The translations under genes and the position numbers were made by a program. This document shows, one piece after another, positions 23,520 through 30,912 of a stretch of DNA of 64,000 nucleotides. The notes under the pieces were generated by a model. The model did no database searches. It was not told the DNA's origin and saw only the letters and a list, made by a program, of their open reading frames with translations. Position 1 is the first letter of the stretch. The number at the start of each line of letters is the position of its first letter. Location of the stretch: NCBI GenBank assembly GCA_964462675.1, contig CAYWYS010000001.1:124001-188000 (forward strand), written 5' to 3'. This DNA comes from XN24 sp964462675. GTDB taxonomy: Bacteria > Pseudomonadota > Gammaproteobacteria > Steroidobacterales > XN24.

Positions 23520-24388
23520 GCCAGGTGGCTCCGCCGGGACTTGCGCACCTCCAGCAGCAGCCAGAGCAACGCGGAGCCGAGAAACAGCACGCCGATCAGG
23601 ATGCCGACGAACAGCGAATAATCGAAGATGTAGCGGTCGCCCTGGGCGTCGTAGACGGTGCAGAACAGCCGCACCCGGTCACTGAGCTGTCCCATCAGCC
23701 CCGCATCGGAAGCGGGCCGGTTGAACACCAGGTCCTTCAGCGGCTCGACCAGCTGCGGGGTCGGGAAGACCTCGCCGTAGACCTGCCGGTAGATTCGGCC
23801 GTCCCGATCGGCGATGGTCACCTGCACCGTGTGGTCGAAGCCGCGCGGCGAGGGCGTGGAAACGAAGCCGGCTTGCGCCATCAGGGCGTCGATCGTGGCC
23901 TGGTCAGGGCTGCTCAGGAAATGCCAGTTCGGGTCGGTGATGCCGTAGCGTCGCGCATAGCTCGCCATCTGCTCCGGCGTGTCGACCGGCTGGTCGAAGC
24001 CCACCGTCAGCACGGTGAAACTGTCCTCGCCGAGCGCGGCGCGGGCGATGCGCACCAGCCGGTCCAGCTGGCGCGTGGAGACCTGGCAGGAATGCACGCA
24101 GGCCGTGAAGATCAGGCTCAGCAGCACCGGTCGGCCGCGGAACTCATCGAGATTGCGGCGATCCCCGTGCTGGTCCAGGAAGACCAGCGGACCGAGCTCG
24201 TTGCCGAGCGCCGCCTGGCTGAGCTCGATGGCGCGGCGTTCGATGTCGGTCGCGCCCGGCGAGACCGTCGCGTGCGGTCGCGCATGCGCGTGCCCTGCGG
24301 CGGCGAGCGACAGCAGGGCGCCGAGCAGCAGCGTCGGCAGGGTGCACCGCCAGCGCGCACTCGTTGGGCTGGCGGTGCACCGGTTCAT
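23516..24388 (-). CDS. SCO1/SenC-type copper chaperone with C-terminal membrane anchor
   Basis: The 290-residue protein has a signal peptide, then a thioredoxin-fold SCO domain with the copper ligands 'CVHSC' (CxxxC) and 'GFDHTVQV'. Near the C-terminus is a hydrophobic helix ('LFVGILIGVLFLGSALLWLL') followed by Arg and Lys. SCO proteins deliver copper to the CuA site of oxidase subunit II. Most are anchored at the N-terminus, so the tail anchor is unusual. It lies between ctaB and the cytochrome b fusion with 4-base overlaps, fitting maturation of the subunit II at 27047. Confidence 0.85.
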   Translation of the reverse strand: MNRCTASPTSARWRCTLPTLLLGALLSLAAAGHAHARPHATVSPGATDIERRAIELSQAALGNELGPLVFLDQHGDRRNLDEFRGRPVLLSLIFTACVHSCQVSTRQLDRLVRIARAALGEDSFTVLTVGFDQPVDTPEQMASYARRYGITDPNWHFLSSPDQATIDALMAQAGFVSTPSPRGFDHTVQVTIADRDGRIYRQVYGEVFPTPQLVEPLKDLVFNRPASDAGLMGQLSDRVRLFCTVYDAQGDRYIFDYSLFVGILIGVLFLGSALLWLLLEVRKSRRSHLA

Positions 24389-25320
24389 ACCAGGCCGTAA
24401 GCGATGAACAGGCCTGCGAACAGGAGCCCGAGCTGGATCAGCGAGGCGAAAAATGCGGTCATCGCCACCTGCGGGATCGGGTTCCTGACGAGTCGGCGGT
24501 GCGTGTGACACAGCCAGCCGCCGCCCAGCAGCGCGCCGGCCCAGACGAACGCGTCGCCGAGCATCGCCGCCAGCACGAGCGCGCTGCCGGCAAGCAACAC
24601 CGCGTTGATCAGCGCCCAGCGGCTGGCCACTGCAACACCGCGCACCACCGGCAGCATCGGCACGCCCGCGCGCCGATAATCCTCGACGAGCGCGATGGCG
24701 AGGCTCCAGAAGTGCGAGGGCGTCCACAGGAACAGCACCACTGCCAGCGCGAGCGCCGGCGGCGTGAGCGTGCCATTGAAGGCGGCGGCGCCGGCCAGTA
24801 CCGCCCAGCTGCCGGACAGGCCGCCGATGACGATGTTCCAGTGCGTGCGGCGCTTCAACCACAGGGTATAGACTACCGAGTAGGTGAGCGCGCCGGCGAG
24901 CACGAACAGCCCGCTCGCCCAGCCGAAACGCCAGGCGGCCAGGCCCGAGCCGAGCAGCATCATCGCCACGAACAGCGCGGGCCAGAGCACGGACACGTCC
25001 AGACGGCCCGACACGAAGGGCCGCGAGCGCGTGCGCCGCATCTGCGCATCGAGGTCGCGCTCGAAGTAGTGGTTGCAGCCCGCTGCGCCGGATGACGCCA
25101 GCAGCACGGCAAAGCCGAGCAGCAGCGTGTCGCCGCCGGCCGGCCAGCTGCCCTGCGCCAGGATCGCGCCGGCCAGCGCCGAGAGCACGATCGCAAAGCC
25201 GATGCGCAGCTTGAACAGGCTGGCACAGAGCCGCAGCAGCCCCGGCTGGGCCGGGGCGCCGGCCAGCGCGACGGCGCCCTGCCCCCCGTGGTGGGGCAGG
25301 GGTTCCCGCCGGGCGCTCAA
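24385..25320 (-). CDS. ctaB: Protoheme IX farnesyltransferase (haem O synthase)
   Basis: The 311-residue integral membrane enzyme makes haem O from haem B and farnesyl diphosphate. The prenyltransferase motif 'NHYFERDLDAQMRRTRSRP' and the later 'DYRRAGVPMLPVVRG' are present. The start is TTG, overlapping the stop of the subunit I gene (TTGA), with GGAGG 5 bases upstream. No ATG gives a normal N-terminus. It works with ctaA (28595), so haem A or O can be made for the haem-copper enzyme of this operon. Confidence 0.9.
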   Translation of the reverse strand: MSARREPLPHHGGQGAVALAGAPAQPGLLRLCASLFKLRIGFAIVLSALAGAILAQGSWPAGGDTLLLGFAVLLASSGAAGCNHYFERDLDAQMRRTRSRPFVSGRLDVSVLWPALFVAMMLLGSGLAAWRFGWASGLFVLAGALTYSVVYTLWLKRRTHWNIVIGGLSGSWAVLAGAAAFNGTLTPPALALAVVLFLWTPSHFWSLAIALVEDYRRAGVPMLPVVRGVAVASRWALINAVLLAGSALVLAAMLGDAFVWAGALLGGGWLCHTHRRLVRNPIPQVAMTAFFASLIQLGLLFAGLFIAYGLV

Positions 25321-27023
25321 CTGAGCCTCCAGACCGTCGCCAGGTAGCCGTAGTTGATGAAGTAGTAGACGACGAACATCACCATCAGCAGCATGGCGAG
25401 GATGAAGGTGCCGGGCGCCGCAAATCCCCGGATGCCGATCGAGCCGTGGCTGCCGATGGCGTCGGCGACCGCGCGCGGCAGCGGACTCGGCCGCCTGGTG
25501 CCGTACTCGGAAACGCCGGCCTTCTTCTTGCCGAACAGGATCGTGCCCACGATGATCACGCCGAACAGCGCCCCGCCGAGGACGGCGATGACGGCGCTGA
25601 TGCCGTTCAGTCCCATCAGGGTGTACGCCGCGCCCGGGTAGGCCCACTCGAAAGCCGCGCCGGTGAACGACATGTCCCAGTGGCGACGCGATACGCCCAG
25701 CGTGCCGGCACCCATCATGAAGAAGGCCTGCAGCGCGGTGCCGATGCCAAACAGGTAGGGCTGCCACTTGGCCAGCTTCGGCAGGAACAGCTCGCGGCGG
25801 AACAGCACCGGCACGAGCCAGAAGGACAGCGCCATGAACGCGAGCGTCGTGCCGAGCGCCACCGTGCCGTGGAAGTGGCCAGGCACGTAGATGGTGTTGT
25901 GGATCAGGAAGTTGATCTGTTCCGCGCCCATCACCACGCCGGAAATGCCGCCGATGAAGCCGAAGCCGACCAGCGACAGGAACATTCCGGAGAACACCGG
26001 GTTGCCCCACGGCGCCTTGCGAAGCCACTCGAACAAGCCCTTGTTCAGGCCCTTCTGGCGCTGCGCGACCTCGATCGCGCCAGGCACCGTCAGGCCGTGC
26101 ACCAGGCTGGCCAGTACGGCGAGATACATCGCGTAGCTGGTGTTGAAGATCTTCCACTCGGTGCCGACGCCGGGATCGACCAGCAGGTGATGGGCCGAGG
26201 CGATCGAGATGAACAGGATGTACAGGAAGAACGCGCCGCGGCTGACCTTCTCCGACATCGGCTTGGCGCCGAACACGATTGCGGCGATGGCGTACCAGAC
26301 CGAGACATGGGCGGCGACGTTGATCTGCTGCGAGGAGTGGCCCATGCCCCACCAGACCAGCCGGTACATCAAGGGATCGATGTGGCTGATGTAGCCGACC
26401 GACCACAGGAAGGTCGGGATCAGGATGATCGCGCCGCAGGCGATCGTGAACACCGCGATGATCGCGGCCGTCAGTGCGCCGAAGGTCACCAGCGGGATCG
26501 AGCCCTCGTAGGTGCGCTCTGCGCGCGCGATGACCAGCGTGCCGAAGAAGATGAAACAGCCGATCAGGGCACCCACGGCGAACAATATGAGTCCCAGGTA
26601 GAAATGCGGCGCGGCCGGCATCGGCACGTACGAGGTCATCATGACGCTCGAGCCGCCCTGCAGGATCGACACGGCGGTCGTGGCGGCGCCGATCACCATC
26701 AGGCCGAAGGCCAGCCAGCCGATGCGCGGCGTCGCCAGTCGCGAGCGCAGCAGCACGGCCGCGCAGAAGTACAGCAGGGCGATCTCGAAAAAGATGACCC
26801 ACACCAGCAGCGTGACGATGCCGTGGCCCGTCAGCACCTGGTAGAACATCTGCGTATCGAGGATCTGCACGGCCGGCCAGCGCGTCAGGGCGACGAACAG
26901 CCCCAGCAGTCCGCCGACCATCAGGAACACGACGGCCGCGACGGCGTTCGCCTTGATGAGGTTTTCCGCGGATTTATGGAACACCAGACCCGATTCCGGG
27001 CAGGTACGGTAGAGTGCGTTCAT
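25317..27023 (-). CDS. Haem-copper subunit I lacking the active-site Tyr; candidate NO reductase
   Basis: The 568-residue protein has about 13-14 helices. Haem ligands are seen in 'QVLTGHGIVTLLVW' (helix II) and 'VPGHFHGTVAL' (helix X), and CuB ligands in 'GMGHSSQQINV' (helix VI) and 'SAHHLLVDPG'. The residue four after the helix-VI His is Gln, where A- and B-type oxygen reductases have the Tyr cross-linked to His. Loss of this Tyr marks NO-reducing members of the superfamily, and the neighbours (CuA subunit II, SCO) resemble the sNOR clusters of nitrifiers and sulfur oxidisers. Oxygen reduction by an unusual mechanism cannot be excluded. Confidence 0.85.
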   Translation of the reverse strand: MNALYRTCPESGLVFHKSAENLIKANAVAAVVFLMVGGLLGLFVALTRWPAVQILDTQMFYQVLTGHGIVTLLVWVIFFEIALLYFCAAVLLRSRLATPRIGWLAFGLMVIGAATTAVSILQGGSSVMMTSYVPMPAAPHFYLGLILFAVGALIGCFIFFGTLVIARAERTYEGSIPLVTFGALTAAIIAVFTIACGAIILIPTFLWSVGYISHIDPLMYRLVWWGMGHSSQQINVAAHVSVWYAIAAIVFGAKPMSEKVSRGAFFLYILFISIASAHHLLVDPGVGTEWKIFNTSYAMYLAVLASLVHGLTVPGAIEVAQRQKGLNKGLFEWLRKAPWGNPVFSGMFLSLVGFGFIGGISGVVMGAEQINFLIHNTIYVPGHFHGTVALGTTLAFMALSFWLVPVLFRRELFLPKLAKWQPYLFGIGTALQAFFMMGAGTLGVSRRHWDMSFTGAAFEWAYPGAAYTLMGLNGISAVIAVLGGALFGVIIVGTILFGKKKAGVSEYGTRRPSPLPRAVADAIGSHGSIGIRGFAAPGTFILAMLLMVMFVVYYFINYGYLATVWRLS

Positions 27024-27046
27024 TATTCTCTCCTCCCCGATTCAGG

Positions 27047-27589
27047 TCAGTCGACGACGTACAGCTTGCCGAGCATCATGTGATGCAAGGCGCCGCAATA
27101 CTCATTGCACACGAGTGCGTATTCCCCGGATTCCGTCGGCGTGATGGTCATCACCATGTCGTAGCCGGGCAGCACCTGGACATTGATGTTGATCGGCTGG
27201 ATCGACAGCCCGTGCTGCCAGTCGGCCGAGGAAATGTGCAGCCGGTAGGTCTCGCCCTTTTTCAGTTCGAGGGCCGGGTACCACTCCCACAGGCGTGCGA
27301 GCAGATAGACGTCGCTGCCGGCCGGCGGCGCGACGACCGGGATCTGCCGGTCGGTCTCGTGGCGCACGGTGTAGGCATCGACCATCTCGCCGACGCGTTC
27401 GACGTATTTCTGCGGCAGCACCCGGTAGGCTTCGCCGGAGTAGTTCTGCTGACCGAAGACATGCCAGTACGGCATCATGAAGAACATGATCAGGCACCAG
27501 ACCAGCGCGATGACTATCCAGGTGCCTTCGAGACGGTCCAGCGGCTGCTTCCACCAGATGCGTTCGGCGGGCGGTTCTATTGCACTCAT
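27047..27589 (-). CDS. CuA-containing subunit II of the haem-copper enzyme
   Basis: The 180-residue protein has one N-terminal membrane helix ('GTWIVIALVWCLIMFFMMPY') and a periplasmic cupredoxin domain. CuA ligands are complete: 'CNEYCGALHHMM' near the C-terminus (C-x3-C-x3-H-x2-M) and the earlier His in 'SADWQHGLSI'. With one helix and short length it resembles the ba3-type or sNOR subunit II rather than the mitochondrial type. It accepts electrons from a periplasmic carrier and passes them to subunit I encoded 23 bases downstream. Confidence 0.9.
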   Translation of the reverse strand: MSAIEPPAERIWWKQPLDRLEGTWIVIALVWCLIMFFMMPYWHVFGQQNYSGEAYRVLPQKYVERVGEMVDAYTVRHETDRQIPVVAPPAGSDVYLLARLWEWYPALELKKGETYRLHISSADWQHGLSIQPININVQVLPGYDMVMTITPTESGEYALVCNEYCGALHHMMLGKLYVVD

Positions 27590-27604
27590 GTTCAGGGCCT
27601 CCGC

Positions 27605-27790
27605 TCAGGGTGCGATCGGGATGGTGACGATCTCCATCACCCCCCAGATGATGTAGAACACGGTCGGCACCGTGATGCCCAGGAACAGCAGCAGGAACGG
27701 GTTGTCGAGCACCCGCTGCATCACCGGCACCTGTTCCCTTTGTTCAAGCTCGCCCTCATCGGGTGAGCGCGGATTATTTTGTTCGCTCAT
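27605..27790 (-). CDS. Small membrane subunit, 61 residues
   Basis: This short protein has an acidic N-terminus and one helix ('FLLLFLGITVPTVFYIIWGV'). It is the first gene of the operon, 15 bases before the subunit II gene, with GGAGGGAGG upstream. Small single-helix subunits precede subunit II in ba3-type and related clusters. I chose the ATG at 27790; an in-frame ATG at 27841 would put the Shine-Dalgarno inside the gene. Confidence 0.7.
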   Translation of the reverse strand: MSEQNNPRSPDEGELEQREQVPVMQRVLDNPFLLLFLGITVPTVFYIIWGVMEIVTIPIAP

Positions 27791-27881
27791 GACCTCCCTC
27801 CTGCTCGCGCCGCACAAATAGTGGTATATAATGTACATCAATCGAATGAGCGCACGCTATCATTCTCGAAATAACTATTTA

Positions 27882-27895
27882 TTGATCCATGTCAA
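27882..27895. promoter_or_regulatory. FNR/DNR-type regulator box between divergent genes
   Basis: TTGAT-CCAT-GTCAA matches the FNR/DNR consensus TTGAT-N4-ATCAA with one change. It lies in the AT-rich gap between the respiratory operon (start 27790, minus) and the DUF1566 gene (27933, plus). DNR and NnrR regulators respond to nitric oxide; FNR to low oxygen. It would support control of the operon by NO or anoxia. Confidence 0.55.
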
Positions 27896-27932
27896 TTTCC
27901 CGCTCGCTGGAACCACAACAGGCGGAGGCCAC

Positions 27933-28598
27933 ATGATGGACTGCACGGTCAGGAACTTGGGGAGGGCTGGCGGGGGCGCGCTGGCGCTGGGCATGCTCGC
28001 GCTGCTGCTGGCCGGTTGCGGCCGGCAGGCGCCGCAGGGGGCCGCCTGGGATTTCGCCAGGGTCGATGCGAGTGGCGCTGAGCTGGCCGCCGGGGCCGGG
28101 GCCGGCCATGACTGCGTGCTCGACCGGCGCACCGGCCTGTTGTGGGAGGTGAAGAAGGCTGAGGTCGGCCTGCACCATCGCGATGACCTGTACAGCTGGC
28201 ACAGCACGGATGCCGGCGAGCATGGCGGCGAACCGGGCCTCGCCGGCGGCGGGACCTGCGCGCTCGCGAGCTGCGATACCGAGGCCTTCGTCGAGGCCGT
28301 CAACGAGGCCGGCCTGTGCGGGCGTAACGACTGGCGCATGCCCAGCCGCGACGAGGCCTTGACGCTGCTGGATCCGGCCCGGATCGGCCACGGCCCGGTG
28401 CTCGACCCGGCATATTTTCCGGGCGCCGTGGAGGCGGAGTACTGGACGGGCACGACCTTCAAGATGTACCCGCGCGGCGCGTGGGCCATTGATACAATCT
28501 ACGCGCAGGATCGCGTGGACTGGAAAACCAACACCAAGCGTGTGCGGCTGGTCAATGGCTCCAAGACCGCCGTCAAGCCGAAAGGAAGAGGGAGATGA
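27933..28598 (+). CDS. DUF1566/Lcl-domain lipoprotein
   Basis: The 221-residue protein has a lipobox (LLLAGC, Cys about residue 28) and a DUF1566-like domain with 'CVLDRRTGLLWEVKK', 'WRMPSRDEALTLLDP' and 'EYWTGTTFKMYPRGAWAIDT'. Several cysteines may form disulfides. The domain is found on bacterial surfaces but its role is not defined. SD GGCGGAGG lies at 27921. Its stop overlaps the ctaA start (ATGA), so it may act with haem A synthesis or simply be co-expressed. Confidence 0.75.
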   Translation: MMDCTVRNLGRAGGGALALGMLALLLAGCGRQAPQGAAWDFARVDASGAELAAGAGAGHDCVLDRRTGLLWEVKKAEVGLHHRDDLYSWHSTDAGEHGGEPGLAGGGTCALASCDTEAFVEAVNEAGLCGRNDWRMPSRDEALTLLDPARIGHGPVLDPAYFPGAVEAEYWTGTTFKMYPRGAWAIDTIYAQDRVDWKTNTKRVRLVNGSKTAVKPKGRGR

Positions 28599-29665
28599 AC
28601 GCTAGCCCAACTGCTTCCGAGCGACAGATCGCGACCTGGCTGCTGGTCTGCTGCGCGATACTCTTTGCCCTGGTCGTGCTCGGCGGCGTGACGCGCCTGA
28701 CCGGCTCGGGCTTGTCGATCACCGACTGGCGTCCGGTCACGGGCGCGCTGCCGCCGCTCTCGGAACAGGCCTGGCAGCAGGAGTTCGACCTGTACCGCGC
28801 CAGCCCCGAATACCAGAAGGTGAACCGGGGCATGTCGCTGGACGAGTTCAAGGTCATCTATGGCTACGAGTGGGCGCACCGCTTGCTGGCACGCCTGCTC
28901 GGGCTGGCTTTCGCCCTCCCGCTGGCGTGGTTCTGGATGCGCGGCCGGATCCCGCCCCGGCTTCGCTGGCAGCTGCTCGGCATCCTCGGGCTGGGGATGC
29001 TGCAGGGTTACATGGGCTGGTTCATGGTCAAGAGCGGGCTGGTCGACATCCCGCGCGTCAGCCCCTACCGGCTCGGTGCGCATCTGGCGCTGGCGCTGTT
29101 GATCTACGCCGCGATGTTCTGGCTCGCCCTCGGCCTGCTGCGGCCAACGCGGTCGCGCGCGCCGGTGCCCGTGGCCGGCGGGCTGCGGGCGCTGCTGATA
29201 CTGGTGGCGATCACGATCATGTCCGGCGCGTTTGTCGCCGGCCTCCGGGCGGGCTACGTCTACAACACCTTCCCGCTGATGGCGGGACAATGGGTGCCCG
29301 ACGGGCTGTTGCACCTCGAGCCGGCCTGGCGGAACTGGTTCGAGAACCCGGCCACGGTGCAGTTCACGCACCGCCTGCTGGGCCTGGGAACGCTCGCCGT
29401 CGTGCTGTTGTTGTGGCTGCGGGCCTGGCGACTGCCCTTGGCGGCGACGCAACGGCTGGCATTCCACGGACTCGCAGCGGCCGCGATCGTGCAGGCCACG
29501 CTCGGCATCAAGACGCTGCTGTTGTATGTGCCCGTCAGCCTGGGCGCCGCGCACCAGGGCGGTGCGGTGGTGCTGCTGAGCATGGCGCTGTTCGCATTGC
29601 ACGAGCTGGGGCAGCGGCGGGCTGCCCTGCCGGCCGCCGCGCCTGCGGGCGTCAAGGTCGTCTAG
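28595..29665 (+). CDS. ctaA: COX15/CtaA haem A synthase
   Basis: The 356-residue membrane protein oxidises haem O to haem A. It starts 'ATWLLVCCAILFALVVLGGV' and has 'TRLTGSGLSITDWRPVTGAL', a COX15 signature. The histidines 'YGYEWAHRLLARLLG', 'QFTHRLLGLG' and 'GAAHQGGAV' are in the four-helix repeats. About eight membrane helices are predicted. Together with ctaB it provides haem A, suggesting the haem-copper enzyme here may carry A-type haem. The start overlaps the DUF1566 stop. Confidence 0.94.
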   Translation: MNASPTASERQIATWLLVCCAILFALVVLGGVTRLTGSGLSITDWRPVTGALPPLSEQAWQQEFDLYRASPEYQKVNRGMSLDEFKVIYGYEWAHRLLARLLGLAFALPLAWFWMRGRIPPRLRWQLLGILGLGMLQGYMGWFMVKSGLVDIPRVSPYRLGAHLALALLIYAAMFWLALGLLRPTRSRAPVPVAGGLRALLILVAITIMSGAFVAGLRAGYVYNTFPLMAGQWVPDGLLHLEPAWRNWFENPATVQFTHRLLGLGTLAVVLLLWLRAWRLPLAATQRLAFHGLAAAAIVQATLGIKTLLLYVPVSLGAAHQGGAVVLLSMALFALHELGQRRAALPAAAPAGVKVV

Positions 29666-29667
29666 GA

Positions 29668-29704
29668 CCTGTTAACGCTTGGCGGGTCGCCAAGTGTTAA
29701 CAGG
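29668..29704. terminator. Long near-perfect inverted repeat between ctaA and SCO gene
   Basis: Two 17-base arms (29668-29684 and 29688-29704) pair with one G-U and a 3-base loop. It begins right after the ctaA stop, and the convergent SCO gene ends 3 bases beyond it. No T tract is present, so it may act as a bidirectional terminator or RNA-stability hairpin. Confidence 0.55.
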
Positions 29705-29706
29705 CC

Positions 29707-30411
29707 CTAAAGCGACAGGTGGCGCCGCACGGCGCGGAACAGCGCGAGCATCCGCTCGGGATGCTGGGGCGGCGGGAAGGCGCCGATGACGCGGCCCTGC
29801 GGGTCGATGATCATGATCGAGCTGGTATGGTCGATCGAGCGCCGCCCGTGCTCGTCGACGTATTCGAAGTACTTGATCGCGAGCGGCCCGGCCAGCTCCG
29901 CCAGCGCGTCCGCCGGGCCGCTGAGGCCGATGAACTCGGGGTCGAAGTAGCCGAGGTAGTCGGCGATCTGCGCCGGCTCGTCGTAGGCGGGATCCACCGA
30001 GACGAACACGACCTGGTGGGCGAGCCGCGGCTCGGCGGCGCTGAGCGCCTTGCGGTAGTCGCGCAGGATGTGCATTGCCATCGGGCACACGTCCGGGCAC
30101 TGCAGGTAGCCGAAGAACATGAAAGTCCAGCGTCCCTGCAGGCGTTCCGGGCCGAAGGCCTGCAGGCGCTGGTCCTGCAGCTCGAACGGGCCGACCGGCT
30201 GCGGTTCCGGCCACAGCACCGCGCGCAGCTCCGGCGGAGCGTTCGCCCAGTTGCCCTGCGTGCCCGGCACCTGCCGCGCGACGATGACCGCCGCCAGGAT
30301 CACCAGGCCGAGGGCCGCGAGCAGCAGCGGGCCGGCGGGGAGCCGCCGGCCCGACTGCAGGAGATTCGCGCCGTCCTCAGTCGTCGAGGGTGCGGATGAA
30401 GGCGATGACAT
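29707..30411 (-). CDS. SCO1/SenC-type copper chaperone with N-terminal anchor
   Basis: The 234-residue protein has an N-terminal membrane helix ('LLLAALGLVILAAVIVARQV') and a SCO domain with 'GYLQCPDVCPMA' (CxxxC) and the metal His in 'SIDHTSSIMIID'. It is a standard N-anchored SCO that supplies copper to CuA or acts as a thiol reductant. It is distinct in sequence and anchoring from the SCO at 23516. The ATG at 30411 lies inside the end of the cytochrome c gene (35-base overlap), so the two are co-expressed. Confidence 0.93.
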   Translation of the reverse strand: MSSPSSAPSTTEDGANLLQSGRRLPAGPLLLAALGLVILAAVIVARQVPGTQGNWANAPPELRAVLWPEPQPVGPFELQDQRLQAFGPERLQGRWTFMFFGYLQCPDVCPMAMHILRDYRKALSAAEPRLAHQVVFVSVDPAYDEPAQIADYLGYFDPEFIGLSGPADALAELAGPLAIKYFEYVDEHGRRSIDHTSSIMIIDPQGRVIGAFPPPQHPERMLALFRAVRRHLSL

Positions 30412-30727
30412 TCTCGAGGTCCTCGCCCTTCAGCGCATGCCCCCAGGGCGTCATCATCGGTGACTTGCCGACGGCGGCGCCGCCCTCGGTGATGACCTTC
30501 CTGAGGTAATCGTCATCCACCGAAGCCTGCCACTCGGCGTTGTTCAGCGCGCGCGGCTGCGGCCGCAGGGCCGCGGAGGCGGGGCCATCCGCGCCGCCCT
30601 TGGCGCCATGGCAGGTCGCGCAGAACTGCTGGAACTTGACCTTGCCAGCTTCCGCATCGCCGGCTTGCGCCTGCGCGGTGAACATGCAAAGGGCGGCCAG
30701 GGTGGCCAGGAAACTCAATTTACGCAT
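30377..30727 (-). CDS. Small monohaem cytochrome c
   Basis: The 116-residue protein has a signal peptide ('LSFLATLAALCMFTAQAQA') and one haem motif, FCATCH near residue 37, with a later Met in 'KSPMMTPWG' as likely axial ligand. The short class I cytochrome c fold suggests a soluble periplasmic electron carrier, possibly the donor to the CuA subunit II encoded nearby. The gene is divergent from the TrpR-like gene and has its own AT-rich promoter region. Confidence 0.9.
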   Translation of the reverse strand: MRKLSFLATLAALCMFTAQAQAGDAEAGKVKFQQFCATCHGAKGGADGPASAALRPQPRALNNAEWQASVDDDYLRKVITEGGAAVGKSPMMTPWGHALKGEDLENVIAFIRTLDD

Positions 30728-30764
30728 GCCGGGACTCCTGCATCGTGTGACGGTCAATAGAATC

Positions 30765-30793
30765 ATAGCACATATATCAATACCGATTGTCAA
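30765..30793 (-). promoter_or_regulatory. Candidate promoter of the cytochrome c-SCO pair
   Basis: Minus-strand TTGACA (30788-30793) lies 17 bases from TGCTAT (30765-30770), which overlaps an extended -10, TGCTATGAT. The spot is AT-rich compared with the genome. Confidence 0.4.
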
Positions 30794-30841
30794 CGACGGG
30801 AGCCTCCGAGCCCCCGCCAGTCAGCTTTCGCTCAGCCGCCA

Positions 30842-30870
30842 TTGCCAGATGTCTTGTATTAGCGTATTAA
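30842..30870 (+). promoter_or_regulatory. Promoter of the his operon
   Basis: TTGCCA (30842-30847) and TATTAA (30865-30870) are 17 bases apart. The -10 box lies inside the 20-bp palindrome, so a bound repressor would block RNA polymerase. Confidence 0.65.
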
Positions 30871-30878
30871 TACGCTAA
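30859..30878. promoter_or_regulatory. Predicted operator of the TrpR-family regulator
   Basis: A perfect 20-base palindrome with half-site TTAGCGTATT, centred at 30868.5, overlaps the -10 element and lies 35 bases before the regulator gene. Its position and symmetry fit an autoregulatory operator for the dimeric repressor. Confidence 0.7.
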
Positions 30879-30912
30879 CTCAAACAATCGCAGGCAAGCG
30901 CCTGCCCCGATT

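Noticed and set aside
24385..26802. A fused 805-residue ctaB protein starting inside subunit I
   Set aside because: Only the last 311 codons match CtaB. The rest is an out-of-frame reading of subunit I. TTG at 25320 with GGAGG gives the real start.
25446..27083. 545-codon plus-strand frame over subunit I
   Set aside because: Low-complexity Arg/Asp/His shadow of the membrane protein gene.
27827..27832. TATAAT on the plus strand before the DUF1566 gene
   Set aside because: Good -10 but no -35 at normal spacing; kept out of the feature list for lack of support.
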